Origin: JBPRGG01 sp051418075
GTDB lineage: Bacteria > Bacteroidota > Bacteroidia > Cytophagales > Cyclobacteriaceae
Assembly (NCBI GenBank): GCA_051418075.1
Contig: JBPRGG010000119.1
Span: 25,965 to 89,964 of the forward strand
DNA: 64,000 nt
Direction: 5' to 3'
Positions within the stretch are counted from its first letter, which is position 1, and each line of letters starts with the position of its first letter. This document shows, one piece after another, positions 1-7,490 of this stretch. A program made the position numbers and the translations under genes. The notes under the pieces were generated by a model. It had not been told where the DNA came from. It saw only the letters and a list, made by a program, of their open reading frames with translations, and did no database searches.

Positions 1-411
1 ATATATTTGCCAGGCATCTGCCCCCTGATACACTGGGAAATATTGTAAGGCAGTGGGCTTGCCACTGTTCATCATCCTTACATAAAAATACTCGAAATTG
101 TATAGATCCTGAGCCCTGAACCCCAGACCCGGCATAGCGCCGCCTTTCAGGTCAAATTCAATAGTAAAATTTTGATACTGACCTTTATACCAGGCAATAT
201 GATTGGCCGGTAAAAGCAGGGCTTCTATCCCCTCTTGATCAGTGATCTGCTTTGCCGTCTCCTGGTTGTTCTCCACATTCATCACTTTCCAAACATCATC
301 TCTGAAGTAGACCTGCTGGGCCCATAATGAAGAAGAGAATATTAGCAATAAAAATAATGATAACCCTGATTGACAGGCTTTACCATGAACCATTAATTTA
401 ACGTGTTGCAT
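1..411 (-). CDS. Secreted DUF1080/laminin-G-like protein (C-terminal part outside window)
   Basis: An open frame of 137 codons runs off the left edge of the window, so only the N-terminus is visible. The ATG at 411 or an in-frame ATG at 393 gives a hydrophobic signal peptide (core around LSLFLLLIFSSSLWA, then QQ). The mature part carries short stretches such as FTIEFDLKGG, GLGFRAQDLYNFEYFYVR and PVYQGADAW, the pattern of a concanavalin-A-like jelly roll as in DUF1080 (3-keto-disaccharide hydrolase) and laminin-G-like secreted proteins of Bacteroidota. It lies 88 bp downstream of the membrane-tethered HTH-like gene and could share its transcript. Family assignment is by eye; that it is a real secreted protein is more certain than its function. 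Confidence 0.65.
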   Translation of the reverse strand, partial: MQHVKLMVHGKACQSGLSLFLLLIFSSSLWAQQVYFRDDVWKVMNVENNQETAKQITDQEGIEALLLPANHIAWYKGQYQNFTIEFDLKGGAMPGLGFRAQDLYNFEYFYVRMMNSGKPTALQYFPVYQGADAWQIY

Positions 412-499
412 TTGTACATGATTTAGGTGAATGGTTCAATAATAGGTGAATTGGAAAAAAATACCTGTTCAGGCATTGATCAAGTTGGCACAAGTTCAG

Positions 500-1756
500 T
501 CAAGGCATAAAATCAGACATTGTATAATGGTGCTGATCAGATTTGAGCTCAAATGATTTAAGCACCCCAGACCCATGAAAAGCAAACTTCACCCCCACTA
601 TTTTGCCGGGATCCATGGTAAGACTATCACTGAAATGCTGATCATTATTTATGGTTAAATCGAACTCCCCTTGTAAAACCTCCAGATCTACCTGTACAAA
701 ACCGGGGTATTCCAGACCCAACGCCTGCAAATCATGATCACGAGCACGAATGACCTTTTCCGGAATATTCATCTGTAATTCACTGACACATCCTTTAATG
801 GAAAAGGGGATCATAAAATATCCATCTGAACAAAGGATCATCAGAGCTGACTTTTGGCAAACAGCAGGTCCCAGGGGATAGGTTTGCTTAAATGCAGCCT
901 GGAGTTGAAAATTATTGCCCTGAATCCCTTCAAACTCCTCCACCAAATCAATGGTGGTATAGGGCACTTCATTTCTTAGGTCAAAACCGGCCTGGTTCAG
1001 ATCAGAAGCAGTGATTTCCAACACATTACCCCGGGCGATCGTTTTCAGGTCCAGGTAATGAGGCACCGGGTTTTTATTGATGATGCCCAGCCACCCACCC
1101 GATTTGATGTAGAGATCTTGCTGAGCCACCACCGTTTGATCCAACACCAGTTTGGCTTTGTAATAGCCGGGATAATAGTAAATACAGGAAAAAACAGTTT
1201 TGTTTTTATCCACTACATGATGCATGTTGGGATCCCAGTATTGCTGAATGATCACCGAATCGGCATCCGTGTTTTTTACATTGTAGTTGAAGTGAACCGT
1301 GTTTGGGATCTTATTAACCAGGGGTTGTACCGAGAATTCGAAATCATCATAATCTTTTGACTGAAACTGGGGTATGGCCCTTATGCCTAATACCAGAAAA
1401 AGTACAGCCAATAGCAAGAACAAAATGGCTTGAGGCCACCTTTCATACCTGGTAAAAAGCCGGCTCCAAGTATTTCTTTGTTTATTTTCTGCCTGATGCT
1501 GGTATTCAATCCAGTTTTGATAACCCAGATATTTGGCCAGGGTATCCAGGGTGGTAACAGAGGGGGATGAATGATAGGAAACCTTTCCCCATAAACGCTT
1601 CAAGGTAAGCGGACTCAAACTAACCCGGGTTTTTTCAAATATTTGCTGGCTGAGCAATTCAAAATGTTGATGCTGCCAATTTTCTGAATCCACCCACCCC
1701 AGGGACTTTTCGATTTGGCTCAGGCATTTTTTCAGTAGCATTTGATGGTCCATCAT
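500..1756 (-). CDS. Membrane-tethered HTH-like protein, 418 aa
   Basis: The N-terminal ~90 residues are cytoplasmic in character and contain a helix-turn-helix-like block (about 46-85) with SLSPLTLKRLWG followed by TLDTLAKYLGYQNWIEY. This arrangement recurs at the N-terminus of Bacteroidota membrane proteins. One transmembrane segment follows at about 108-128 (AILFLLLAVLFLVLGIRA), and the remaining ~290 residues look like a beta-rich periplasmic domain. An early part of that domain (VHFNYNVKNTDADSVIIQQYWDP) resembles a PKD-like fold. The architecture suggests a one-protein signal transducer or membrane-anchored regulator. Ligand and target are unknown, and DNA binding has not been shown. The first of two consecutive Met codons was taken as start. 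No assigned family name. Confidence 0.75.
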   Translation of the reverse strand: MMDHQMLLKKCLSQIEKSLGWVDSENWQHQHFELLSQQIFEKTRVSLSPLTLKRLWGKVSYHSSPSVTTLDTLAKYLGYQNWIEYQHQAENKQRNTWSRLFTRYERWPQAILFLLLAVLFLVLGIRAIPQFQSKDYDDFEFSVQPLVNKIPNTVHFNYNVKNTDADSVIIQQYWDPNMHHVVDKNKTVFSCIYYYPGYYKAKLVLDQTVVAQQDLYIKSGGWLGIINKNPVPHYLDLKTIARGNVLEITASDLNQAGFDLRNEVPYTTIDLVEEFEGIQGNNFQLQAAFKQTYPLGPAVCQKSALMILCSDGYFMIPFSIKGCVSELQMNIPEKVIRARDHDLQALGLEYPGFVQVDLEVLQGEFDLTINNDQHFSDSLTMDPGKIVGVKFAFHGSGVLKSFELKSDQHHYTMSDFMP

Positions 1757-2041
1757 TCGAAGATTAATTCAGCAAGTTTTAGTGTTTTCCCTGGTAACCG
1801 AATAACTTACGCTTGTAAATTTAATTCTTCGTTTTTTATCAAGCTACAACAGTTTGGATAAATTTAAAAAATTATAGGCTATCCCCTATTTTCAGGTTTT
1901 ATCTTTTAAAATGTTGTTATTGCAAAACACAGCATTACATTCCTGACCCTAAAAACGTGGCTGCAACTGGCAATAATTCATTTTCCTTTAATACCCGAAT
2001 CATACAACTTGTGGTAATTAATGCTGCCAACGATTATTGCT

Positions 2042-2351
2042 GATGCAAGCTGCAGGAGACTTCCTATAAGGAAATTTTGGCTGATGAGAGCTGCAGGAAG
2101 AATCCCAACAGGAGATTTTGACTGATGTGAGATGCAGGAGACATCCCAACAGAATATTTTGGTTGATGCGTACTGCAGGAGGAATCCCATCAGGAAATTT
2201 TGGTTGATGCGTGCTGTAGGAAGAATTCTAACAGGAGATTTTGGCTGATGCGAGTTGCAGGAAGAATCCCAACAGGAGATTTTGACTGATACGAGCTGCA
2301 GGAGACATCCCAACAGAATATTTTGGTTGATGCGTGCTGCAGGAAGGAGAC
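2042..2351. repeat. 41-bp tandem repeat array, about 7.5 units
   Basis: Eight consecutive units start at 2042, 2083, 2124, 2165, 2206, 2247, 2288 and 2329, exactly 41 bp apart; the last is cut short near 2351. The core of each unit reads roughly GATGCGAGCTGCAGGAAGAA then TCCCAACAGGAGATTTTGG. Units are imperfect. Units 2 and 6 (2083, 2247), 3 and 7 (2124, 2288) and, over their start, 4 and 8 (2165, 2329) are closer to each other than to their neighbours, so there is a higher-order period of four units (164 bp). Because 41 is not a multiple of three, open frames across it on the minus strand are by-products, not convincing genes. There are no unique spacers, so it is not a CRISPR array. Confidence 0.95.
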
Positions 2352-3003
2352 CGGGCCAGGGATTTCACTCATTGCGGCTCGTATTTAGCTGTCCAAAGAA
2401 GGAAAGCTAAATGATCCGTCACAGCGAACTGAAGGGAAGGGCAGCGGAAAAGAGTGAAGCAGTCCATTATTAAGGGCAGATAGGCGAAAAGTTTGCACCT
2501 TTAGCTTAAATCATGGTAAGGACTTGCCCACTATAAGAAACCGGTAATAAGAAACTAAGAATTTTCCTTCGAGCTTCCAGCTTCGGGCTAATTACATCCA
2601 GCATTCTTTTAGCTTTATTCCCCCTCCAAGCCTCTTCCGATTCCTCCGTGATTCCCCCCTTCAACCAAAAAACCAGCAACCAGAAACCTGTTTGGAGTTT
2701 CCTCTAAAATTAATGTCGCCGAAATCAACCTCTACAAGGTTGGTTAAATAAATTTTCTTTATTATTCTAAAGTAAACGAACCTCTCCAAGGTTCTGGTTT
2801 ACTAATTCGTTTGTTACTGCACCTTTGTTCAACAAAGTTTGATCTGAAAGCTGAGGGACTTTGTTGTAAAATTGATGTCGCCAGGTTTGGGATGATTATC
2901 TATGTTTATGGGTAAGAATAAAGGAATGCTTGTCCGGCCAGGAAAAATGATGAAGCAAAGCAGCATGAGCAAAAACTGCTGCCAAAACATATTAACCCTG
3001 ACT
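2352..3003. repeat. Intergenic tract with hairpin repeats and a duplicated 15-mer
   Basis: No convincing gene lies here. Between 2706 and 2882 there are three short hairpins. The first is CAACCT-5 nt-AGGTTG at 2726-2742. The second is GAACCT-5 nt-AGGTTC at 2778-2794, extended outward by AGTAAAC/GTTTACT to 2771-2803 with a 2-nt bulge. The third is CTTTGTT-1 nt-AACAAAG at 2823-2837. They are bracketed by two near-identical 15-mers, AAAATTAATGTCGCC at 2706-2720 and AAAATTGATGTCGCC at 2868-2882. The arrangement looks like a dispersed extragenic repeat family, though only genome-wide comparison can show that. The part from 2352 to 2705 shows nothing I can name. Confidence 0.55.
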
Positions 3004-3300
3004 TTAAAAAGATCGCATATTAAGGGCAAGCTTATTGAAAAGATTAAACAAGAAATTAAAACTGAGAATAGATACTTCCTGTTCTTCTATATCGTAATCC
3101 TCATTAATAGTGCTTTTATTTTCCTGATGATCATTTATCGTCTGAGAATTCAGATCAGCATCTAACGGTTGAATATTCTCCATTCTGATTTGATCAATCG
3201 AATTGCTTATATTTGAACTAAATGATCTGACATCAGCAAACTGAAAAAAGATGATTAAAACCAAAAAAACAAAAGCAACTGAATATCTGAATTTTTTCAT
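3004..3300 (-). CDS. Small secreted hypothetical protein, 98 aa
   Basis: The first ~27 residues form a clear signal peptide: MKKFR, then a hydrophobic core VAFVFLVLIIFFQF, then a polar stretch. The remainder is acidic and asparagine-rich with no recognisable domain. The ATG at 3300 faces the M16 operon across a 153-bp divergent region. A CAAAATTA at 3347-3354 reads TAATTTTG on the minus strand and fits a Bacteroidota -7 element, though no good -33 partner is visible. Two other open frames overlap this region (2829-3029 minus, 2902-3165 plus) but lack such a clear N-terminus. Function unknown; it may be a lineage-specific exported peptide. Confidence 0.5.
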   Translation of the reverse strand: MKKFRYSVAFVFLVLIIFFQFADVRSFSSNISNSIDQIRMENIQPLDADLNSQTINDHQENKSTINEDYDIEEQEVSILSFNFLFNLFNKLALNMRSF

Positions 3301-3453
3301 AACTGCTTTTTTTAAAGAGAAAACGATTTCGTTTCATTTTAGGTTACAAAATTAGCATTTATTAACTAATTTTTTGTAATTTAATCGTTTTAAATTTTTA
3401 GGAAAACCAATCTCTGGTTTTTAAGGTTTAAACCAGTTCTAAAACACTTTTAA

Positions 3454-4818
3454 ATGAGATACTTATATTTATTTTTAATTATATCCGTCTTAAACTTATG
3501 CACAGCTTGCCAGAATGAAACACAAGAACAAGCAGAGGAATCGGATATCTTCCCCTACCATATTCATCAAAAAACCCTGGATAACCAGCTCAATGTAGTG
3601 ACGGTACCATATCCCAGTCCCGGTTTGGTAGCGTTTCACATAATAGTAAGAGCAGGATCAAGGGAAGAAGTAGAACCAGGGAAAACCGGATTTGCCCATT
3701 TTTTTGAACACATGATGTTTCGGGGCACTGAGAATTACTCCCCCGATCAGTACAATAAGATATTGAAAACCATTGGAGCCGGTGCCAATGCCAATACTTC
3801 CCTGGACCGGACAATTTATCATATGACCGGTAATGCTGAAATGCTGGACCGGATGTTTGAAATCGAAGCGGACCGGTTCATGCATTTGCACTATTCTGAA
3901 CATGATTTCAAAACCGAAGCCGGGGCAGTAAAAGGAGAATATACAAAAAACTATGCCAGCCCTTACAGCCAACTTTATGAAAAGATCCTGAACACTGCTT
4001 TTGATCAACATACCTATAAGCATACCACCATGGGCTTTTGGGAAGACATTGTAGATATGCCCAACCAGTATGCTTATTCACTTGAGTTTTTTGATCGTTT
4101 TTACCGACCTGAATATACTACCATATTAGTGGTAGGAGATGTCACTCCTGACCGGGTAAATGAATTGGCTGAAAGGTTTTTTGGAAAATGGGAAGAAGGA
4201 GATTATCATCCGGAGATCCCGGCAGAGCCAACTCAACAGGAAACCAGGTATGCCCATGTTTCGGCACAAAACTTTCCTCCTTATCTTAGCTTAAACTACA
4301 AAGCACCAGGCTTCAATAATGAGGTAATTGATAATGCTGCTCTGGATGTCATAGCTTCCATGTTGTTTTCTGAAAGGTCAGAATTATATACCAGGCTGGT
4401 TATTGAGGAAGGGCTGCTCAGAAGCCTTAATGCAGGACAATTTTTCACCCGGGATCCATACCTTTTCACTATCAATGCCTCGTTTAAACAGGCTGATGAC
4501 TTGCAACAGGTAAAAGATGCCATTACACAACAATTAAACCAGATCAAAAATGAACCAGTAGACCCTCAGCTTTTGAGGGAAACTGTATCACATATTAAAT
4601 ACAGCTTTGCTATGGAACAGGATAGCCCTTCCTCCATTGCAAATTCACTGGCTTATTTTATTTGGGTGACCGGGAACCCGGAATCATTGAATCAATATTA
4701 TTCCCTTTATGATCGAATCACTCAGGATGATATCATGCAGGTAGCCCGAAAATATTTTGTTCCGGAAAAGCTGACTATAGCCACCATTTCACCAAATGAA
4801 GAAGGAGGTATTCAATAA
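3454..4818 (+). CDS. M16 family zinc metallopeptidase, lipoprotein (active subunit)
   Basis: This is a processing-peptidase/pitrilysin-type M16 protein of 454 aa. The inverted zinc motif HFFEH is at residues 82-86 and the third zinc ligand is Glu162, the usual ~76 residues downstream, within KGEY. The N-terminus is a lipoprotein signal: a hydrophobic run ending LCTAC, so Cys19 would be lipidated and the enzyme anchored in the cell envelope. At this size it carries one half of the two-chain M16B arrangement. Its stop codon overlaps the start of the next gene by one base (TAATG), so the two M16 proteins are probably translated together and form a heterodimer. Expected role: degradation of peptides in the periplasm or at the outer membrane; substrate unknown. 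Confidence 0.93.
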   Translation: MRYLYLFLIISVLNLCTACQNETQEQAEESDIFPYHIHQKTLDNQLNVVTVPYPSPGLVAFHIIVRAGSREEVEPGKTGFAHFFEHMMFRGTENYSPDQYNKILKTIGAGANANTSLDRTIYHMTGNAEMLDRMFEIEADRFMHLHYSEHDFKTEAGAVKGEYTKNYASPYSQLYEKILNTAFDQHTYKHTTMGFWEDIVDMPNQYAYSLEFFDRFYRPEYTTILVVGDVTPDRVNELAERFFGKWEEGDYHPEIPAEPTQQETRYAHVSAQNFPPYLSLNYKAPGFNNEVIDNAALDVIASMLFSERSELYTRLVIEEGLLRSLNAGQFFTRDPYLFTINASFKQADDLQQVKDAITQQLNQIKNEPVDPQLLRETVSHIKYSFAMEQDSPSSIANSLAYFIWVTGNPESLNQYYSLYDRITQDDIMQVARKYFVPEKLTIATISPNEEGGIQ

Positions 4819-6368
4819 TGAAAAAGCTCTTGCTAATAAGTTTCGTATTTTTTATGCTGACAAATGGGTTAATTCAAGCCCAGGAATATATCATGCTGGA
4901 AAAACCAGTTTCCAACAAGATCGTCACTAAATTGATGTTTCGTAATGGTTCAATTGCAGATCCTCCCGGTAAGGAAGGTTTGACCTACCTTACTGCTACC
5001 CTGATGGTGGAAGGAGGCACTGAACAGTATTCCAAAACCGCAATTGATGAAATGGTCTATCCCATGGCAGCCCAATATTATGCCAAAGTGGATAAGGAGG
5101 TATCTACATTTACATTTGAAGTTCCTGTCATTTTTATGGATGATTTTTATAAAATCATGACAGGCATGATCATAAGCCCGGCTTTCTCCCAGGAAGACTT
5201 TGACCGGATCAAATCAAATCAGCTCAACTATGTAGACCAGGTGATCAGGGCTTCTTCCGATGAAGATTTCAGTAAAATGGCCCTGGAAAATTTTTTGTTT
5301 GAAAATACCTCTTATCAGCATATGGTGATGGGTACTGTAACTGGAATCAAATCCATAAATCTTCAGGATGTAAAAGAACATTATCAAAAGTACTTTACCA
5401 GTAAAAATCTCTGGCTGGGATTAGCCGGAAATTATGAGGAAGAACTGATTCAAATGCTCAAAAAAGATATCCAAAAATTACCGGATCATAATCCGGATTT
5501 GCCTGCAATGGCTTCGCCACAATCACCAAATGGTATCCAGGTAAAGATCATTTCCAAGGAAAATGCCTTAGGATCAGCCATTTATACTGGCTATCCTCTA
5601 CAATTGACCCGGGCCAATGATGAATTTGCCGCCTTAATGATCGCCAATTCTTACTTGGGTGAACATAGAAAATCGTATGGCCAGTTGTACCAGAAAATCA
5701 GGGAAACCAGAAGCATGAACTATGGCGATTATACCTACATAGAGTGGTATGACCAGGGTGGGCGATATCAGCTCCCCCCGGCGGGTGTACCACGTTCATC
5801 CAATTACTTCTCTATCTGGATCAGGCCGGTTCAAATTGCTTCTTCTTTAAAGCAGCAATATCAGGAGTTGGAGCAAATTAAAGTTGGGCATGCCCATTTT
5901 GCCTTAAGACTGGCAATCCGGGAAATTGAGAACCTGATTGAAAATGGAATGAGTGAAGTAGATTTTCAGCTGACCAAGCAATTTCTGCAAAGCTATATCA
6001 AACTGTACATTCAGACACCGGAACGGGAATTGGGTTTTTTGATGGACTCCAGGTTTTATGACAGAATGGATTACATTACGGAATTAGGGGAATTATTGGA
6101 AAATGTGACACTGGAACAGGTAAATGAAGCTATAAAAAAGTATTTACAGGTGGACAATATGTATGTTGCCATCGTTACTGATGATAGTGAAGCAGGCCCT
6201 TTAGCCGAAAGCTTAAAACAAAACCAGCCTTCCCCCATGAGTTATTCCGATATAGTAAAAGAAGGATTACCGGAAGAAGTGCAACAGGAAGACCAGCAAA
6301 TTGCTACTTATCCTTTAAATATAACTTCAGTAGAGATCATAGACAGTAACGAAATGTTTATGGAATAA
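4818..6368 (+). CDS. M16 family peptidase-like protein, catalytically inactive partner
   Basis: This 516-aa exported protein has a signal peptide (LLLISFVFFMLTNGLIQAQ) and the M16 fold. Where the active subunit has HxxEH it reads YLTAT (about residues 57-61), so all residues of the zinc motif are lost. Surrounding features are kept, including the glycine-rich VEGGTEQYS after the motif and the C-terminal GDYTYIEWYDQGGRYQ region. In two-subunit M16B enzymes the non-catalytic chain completes the substrate chamber, and that is the likely role here. Translation is coupled to the upstream gene by a one-base overlap. It is slightly longer than usual (~430-450 aa), with a charged Glu/Gln-rich C-terminal tail. 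Confidence 0.92.
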   Translation: MKKLLLISFVFFMLTNGLIQAQEYIMLEKPVSNKIVTKLMFRNGSIADPPGKEGLTYLTATLMVEGGTEQYSKTAIDEMVYPMAAQYYAKVDKEVSTFTFEVPVIFMDDFYKIMTGMIISPAFSQEDFDRIKSNQLNYVDQVIRASSDEDFSKMALENFLFENTSYQHMVMGTVTGIKSINLQDVKEHYQKYFTSKNLWLGLAGNYEEELIQMLKKDIQKLPDHNPDLPAMASPQSPNGIQVKIISKENALGSAIYTGYPLQLTRANDEFAALMIANSYLGEHRKSYGQLYQKIRETRSMNYGDYTYIEWYDQGGRYQLPPAGVPRSSNYFSIWIRPVQIASSLKQQYQELEQIKVGHAHFALRLAIREIENLIENGMSEVDFQLTKQFLQSYIKLYIQTPERELGFLMDSRFYDRMDYITELGELLENVTLEQVNEAIKKYLQVDNMYVAIVTDDSEAGPLAESLKQNQPSPMSYSDIVKEGLPEEVQQEDQQIATYPLNITSVEIIDSNEMFME

Positions 6369-6518
6369 AAGGCCTATGAAAATAGTTTGATTTACTGTGA
6401 TTAATTTAATCCCGTAGTTGCGGCTTCCTTTTCAGGATTTTAGGTAAAAACATTCAGTAACATAAATGCAGGGGATTATTATTTTGATTTCAAAAAGCAT
6501 AGATCACAACTTGCTCAA

Positions 6519-7427
6519 ATGAGACTTTTTCCACGAAAAACATCAAAAAAAACAGACCTCGTTTCACAAATTGAAATTAGAAATTTACAAAATGTTGGAA
6601 CAAATCAGATGTACAGTGCTTTTATGAAAGCTTTTTCGGATTACCCGTCATTTAATTCCTTAAGTCATAATCAATTTATTCAAAGATTCCTTAATAAATT
6701 GAACCTAAACTCCCAGTTATCCGGCGGGGCCTTTCATCAACGGCAGTTGGTTGGATTTGTCTATTCCCGGCTCAATCACTATCAAAATAAATACACAGCC
6801 TACAACGGCGGTACTGGAGTAATACCTGATTACAGGGGTATGGGTATTACAGGCAAGATCTATCAACACCTGTTACCACAGTTCAAGGATGCTGGTGTAC
6901 AACAAGGTGTGCTGGAAGTATTAACCATAAATCAACCAGCTCTAAAAGTATATCAAAAAATAGGATTTAAAATCAACAAGTTATACCGCTGTTATAAATT
7001 AAAAAAAAGCCATTTTAAGCTACCGGAAGTTCCTGACAAGCTACAATTAAAATTAACCAGCGCTCCCTGCTGGGAACAATGGGCAGAAATGTCGGAATAT
7101 GAACCTTCATTCCTGGATCAAACTATTAATCTCCGGCAAAATTTATCTCATGAAAAAGTACTGGAAGCTTTCTGGGAAAATAAAAGAGCAGGATATATTA
7201 TTTTTCAGCCAGCCAATGGACGAATCAGCCAGCTGGCAGTACATCCTGACTTTCGCAGACAAGGCATTGCAACCTTATTGATCTATCAGGTGTTTCAAAA
7301 CATACAAAACCAGGAATTGACCCTAATCAACGTAGATGAATCTGCTGTAAAGCTGCAAAAATTTCTTTTAGCCATCGGCTTTAATAATGTAATCAACCAG
7401 TATGAAATGGTGCTGCCTTTACACTAA
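6519..7427 (+). CDS. Tandem GNAT-fold N-acetyltransferase, 302 aa
   Basis: Two GNAT domains are joined in one chain. The first (about 20-165) has the acetyl-CoA-binding signature GVIPDYRGMGITGKIY, and the second (about 180-300) has LAVHPDFRRQGIATLLIYQV. Both keep the (R/Q)xxGx(G/A)-like pyrophosphate loop. This layout matches GNAT proteins that acetylate small molecules or protein N-termini, but nothing visible fixes the acceptor. It is cytosolic, with no signal peptide. It sits 150 bp after the M16 pair and 63 bp before murF-alr on the same strand, and could be co-transcribed with the latter. Confidence 0.85.
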   Translation: MRLFPRKTSKKTDLVSQIEIRNLQNVGTNQMYSAFMKAFSDYPSFNSLSHNQFIQRFLNKLNLNSQLSGGAFHQRQLVGFVYSRLNHYQNKYTAYNGGTGVIPDYRGMGITGKIYQHLLPQFKDAGVQQGVLEVLTINQPALKVYQKIGFKINKLYRCYKLKKSHFKLPEVPDKLQLKLTSAPCWEQWAEMSEYEPSFLDQTINLRQNLSHEKVLEAFWENKRAGYIIFQPANGRISQLAVHPDFRRQGIATLLIYQVFQNIQNQELTLINVDESAVKLQKFLLAIGFNNVINQYEMVLPLH

Positions 7428-7490
7428 AAACCACCTGATAATATGTATTTTTGCCTGAAAGCCTGAAAGCCTTAAAACCAACTGGTAAAA

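Noticed and set aside
2042..2351. CRISPR array
   Set aside because: Units are contiguous and imperfect, with no unique spacers and no cas genes.
1978..2372. Minus-strand open frames of 111 and 60 codons
   Set aside because: They are translations of the 41-bp tandem repeat in different frames; the repetitive peptide has no gene-like N-terminus or domain.
2829..3165. Overlapping small open frames on both strands (2829-3029 minus, 2902-3165 plus)
   Set aside because: They overlap the better supported 3004-3300 gene, and the first runs into the duplicated 15-mer repeat.
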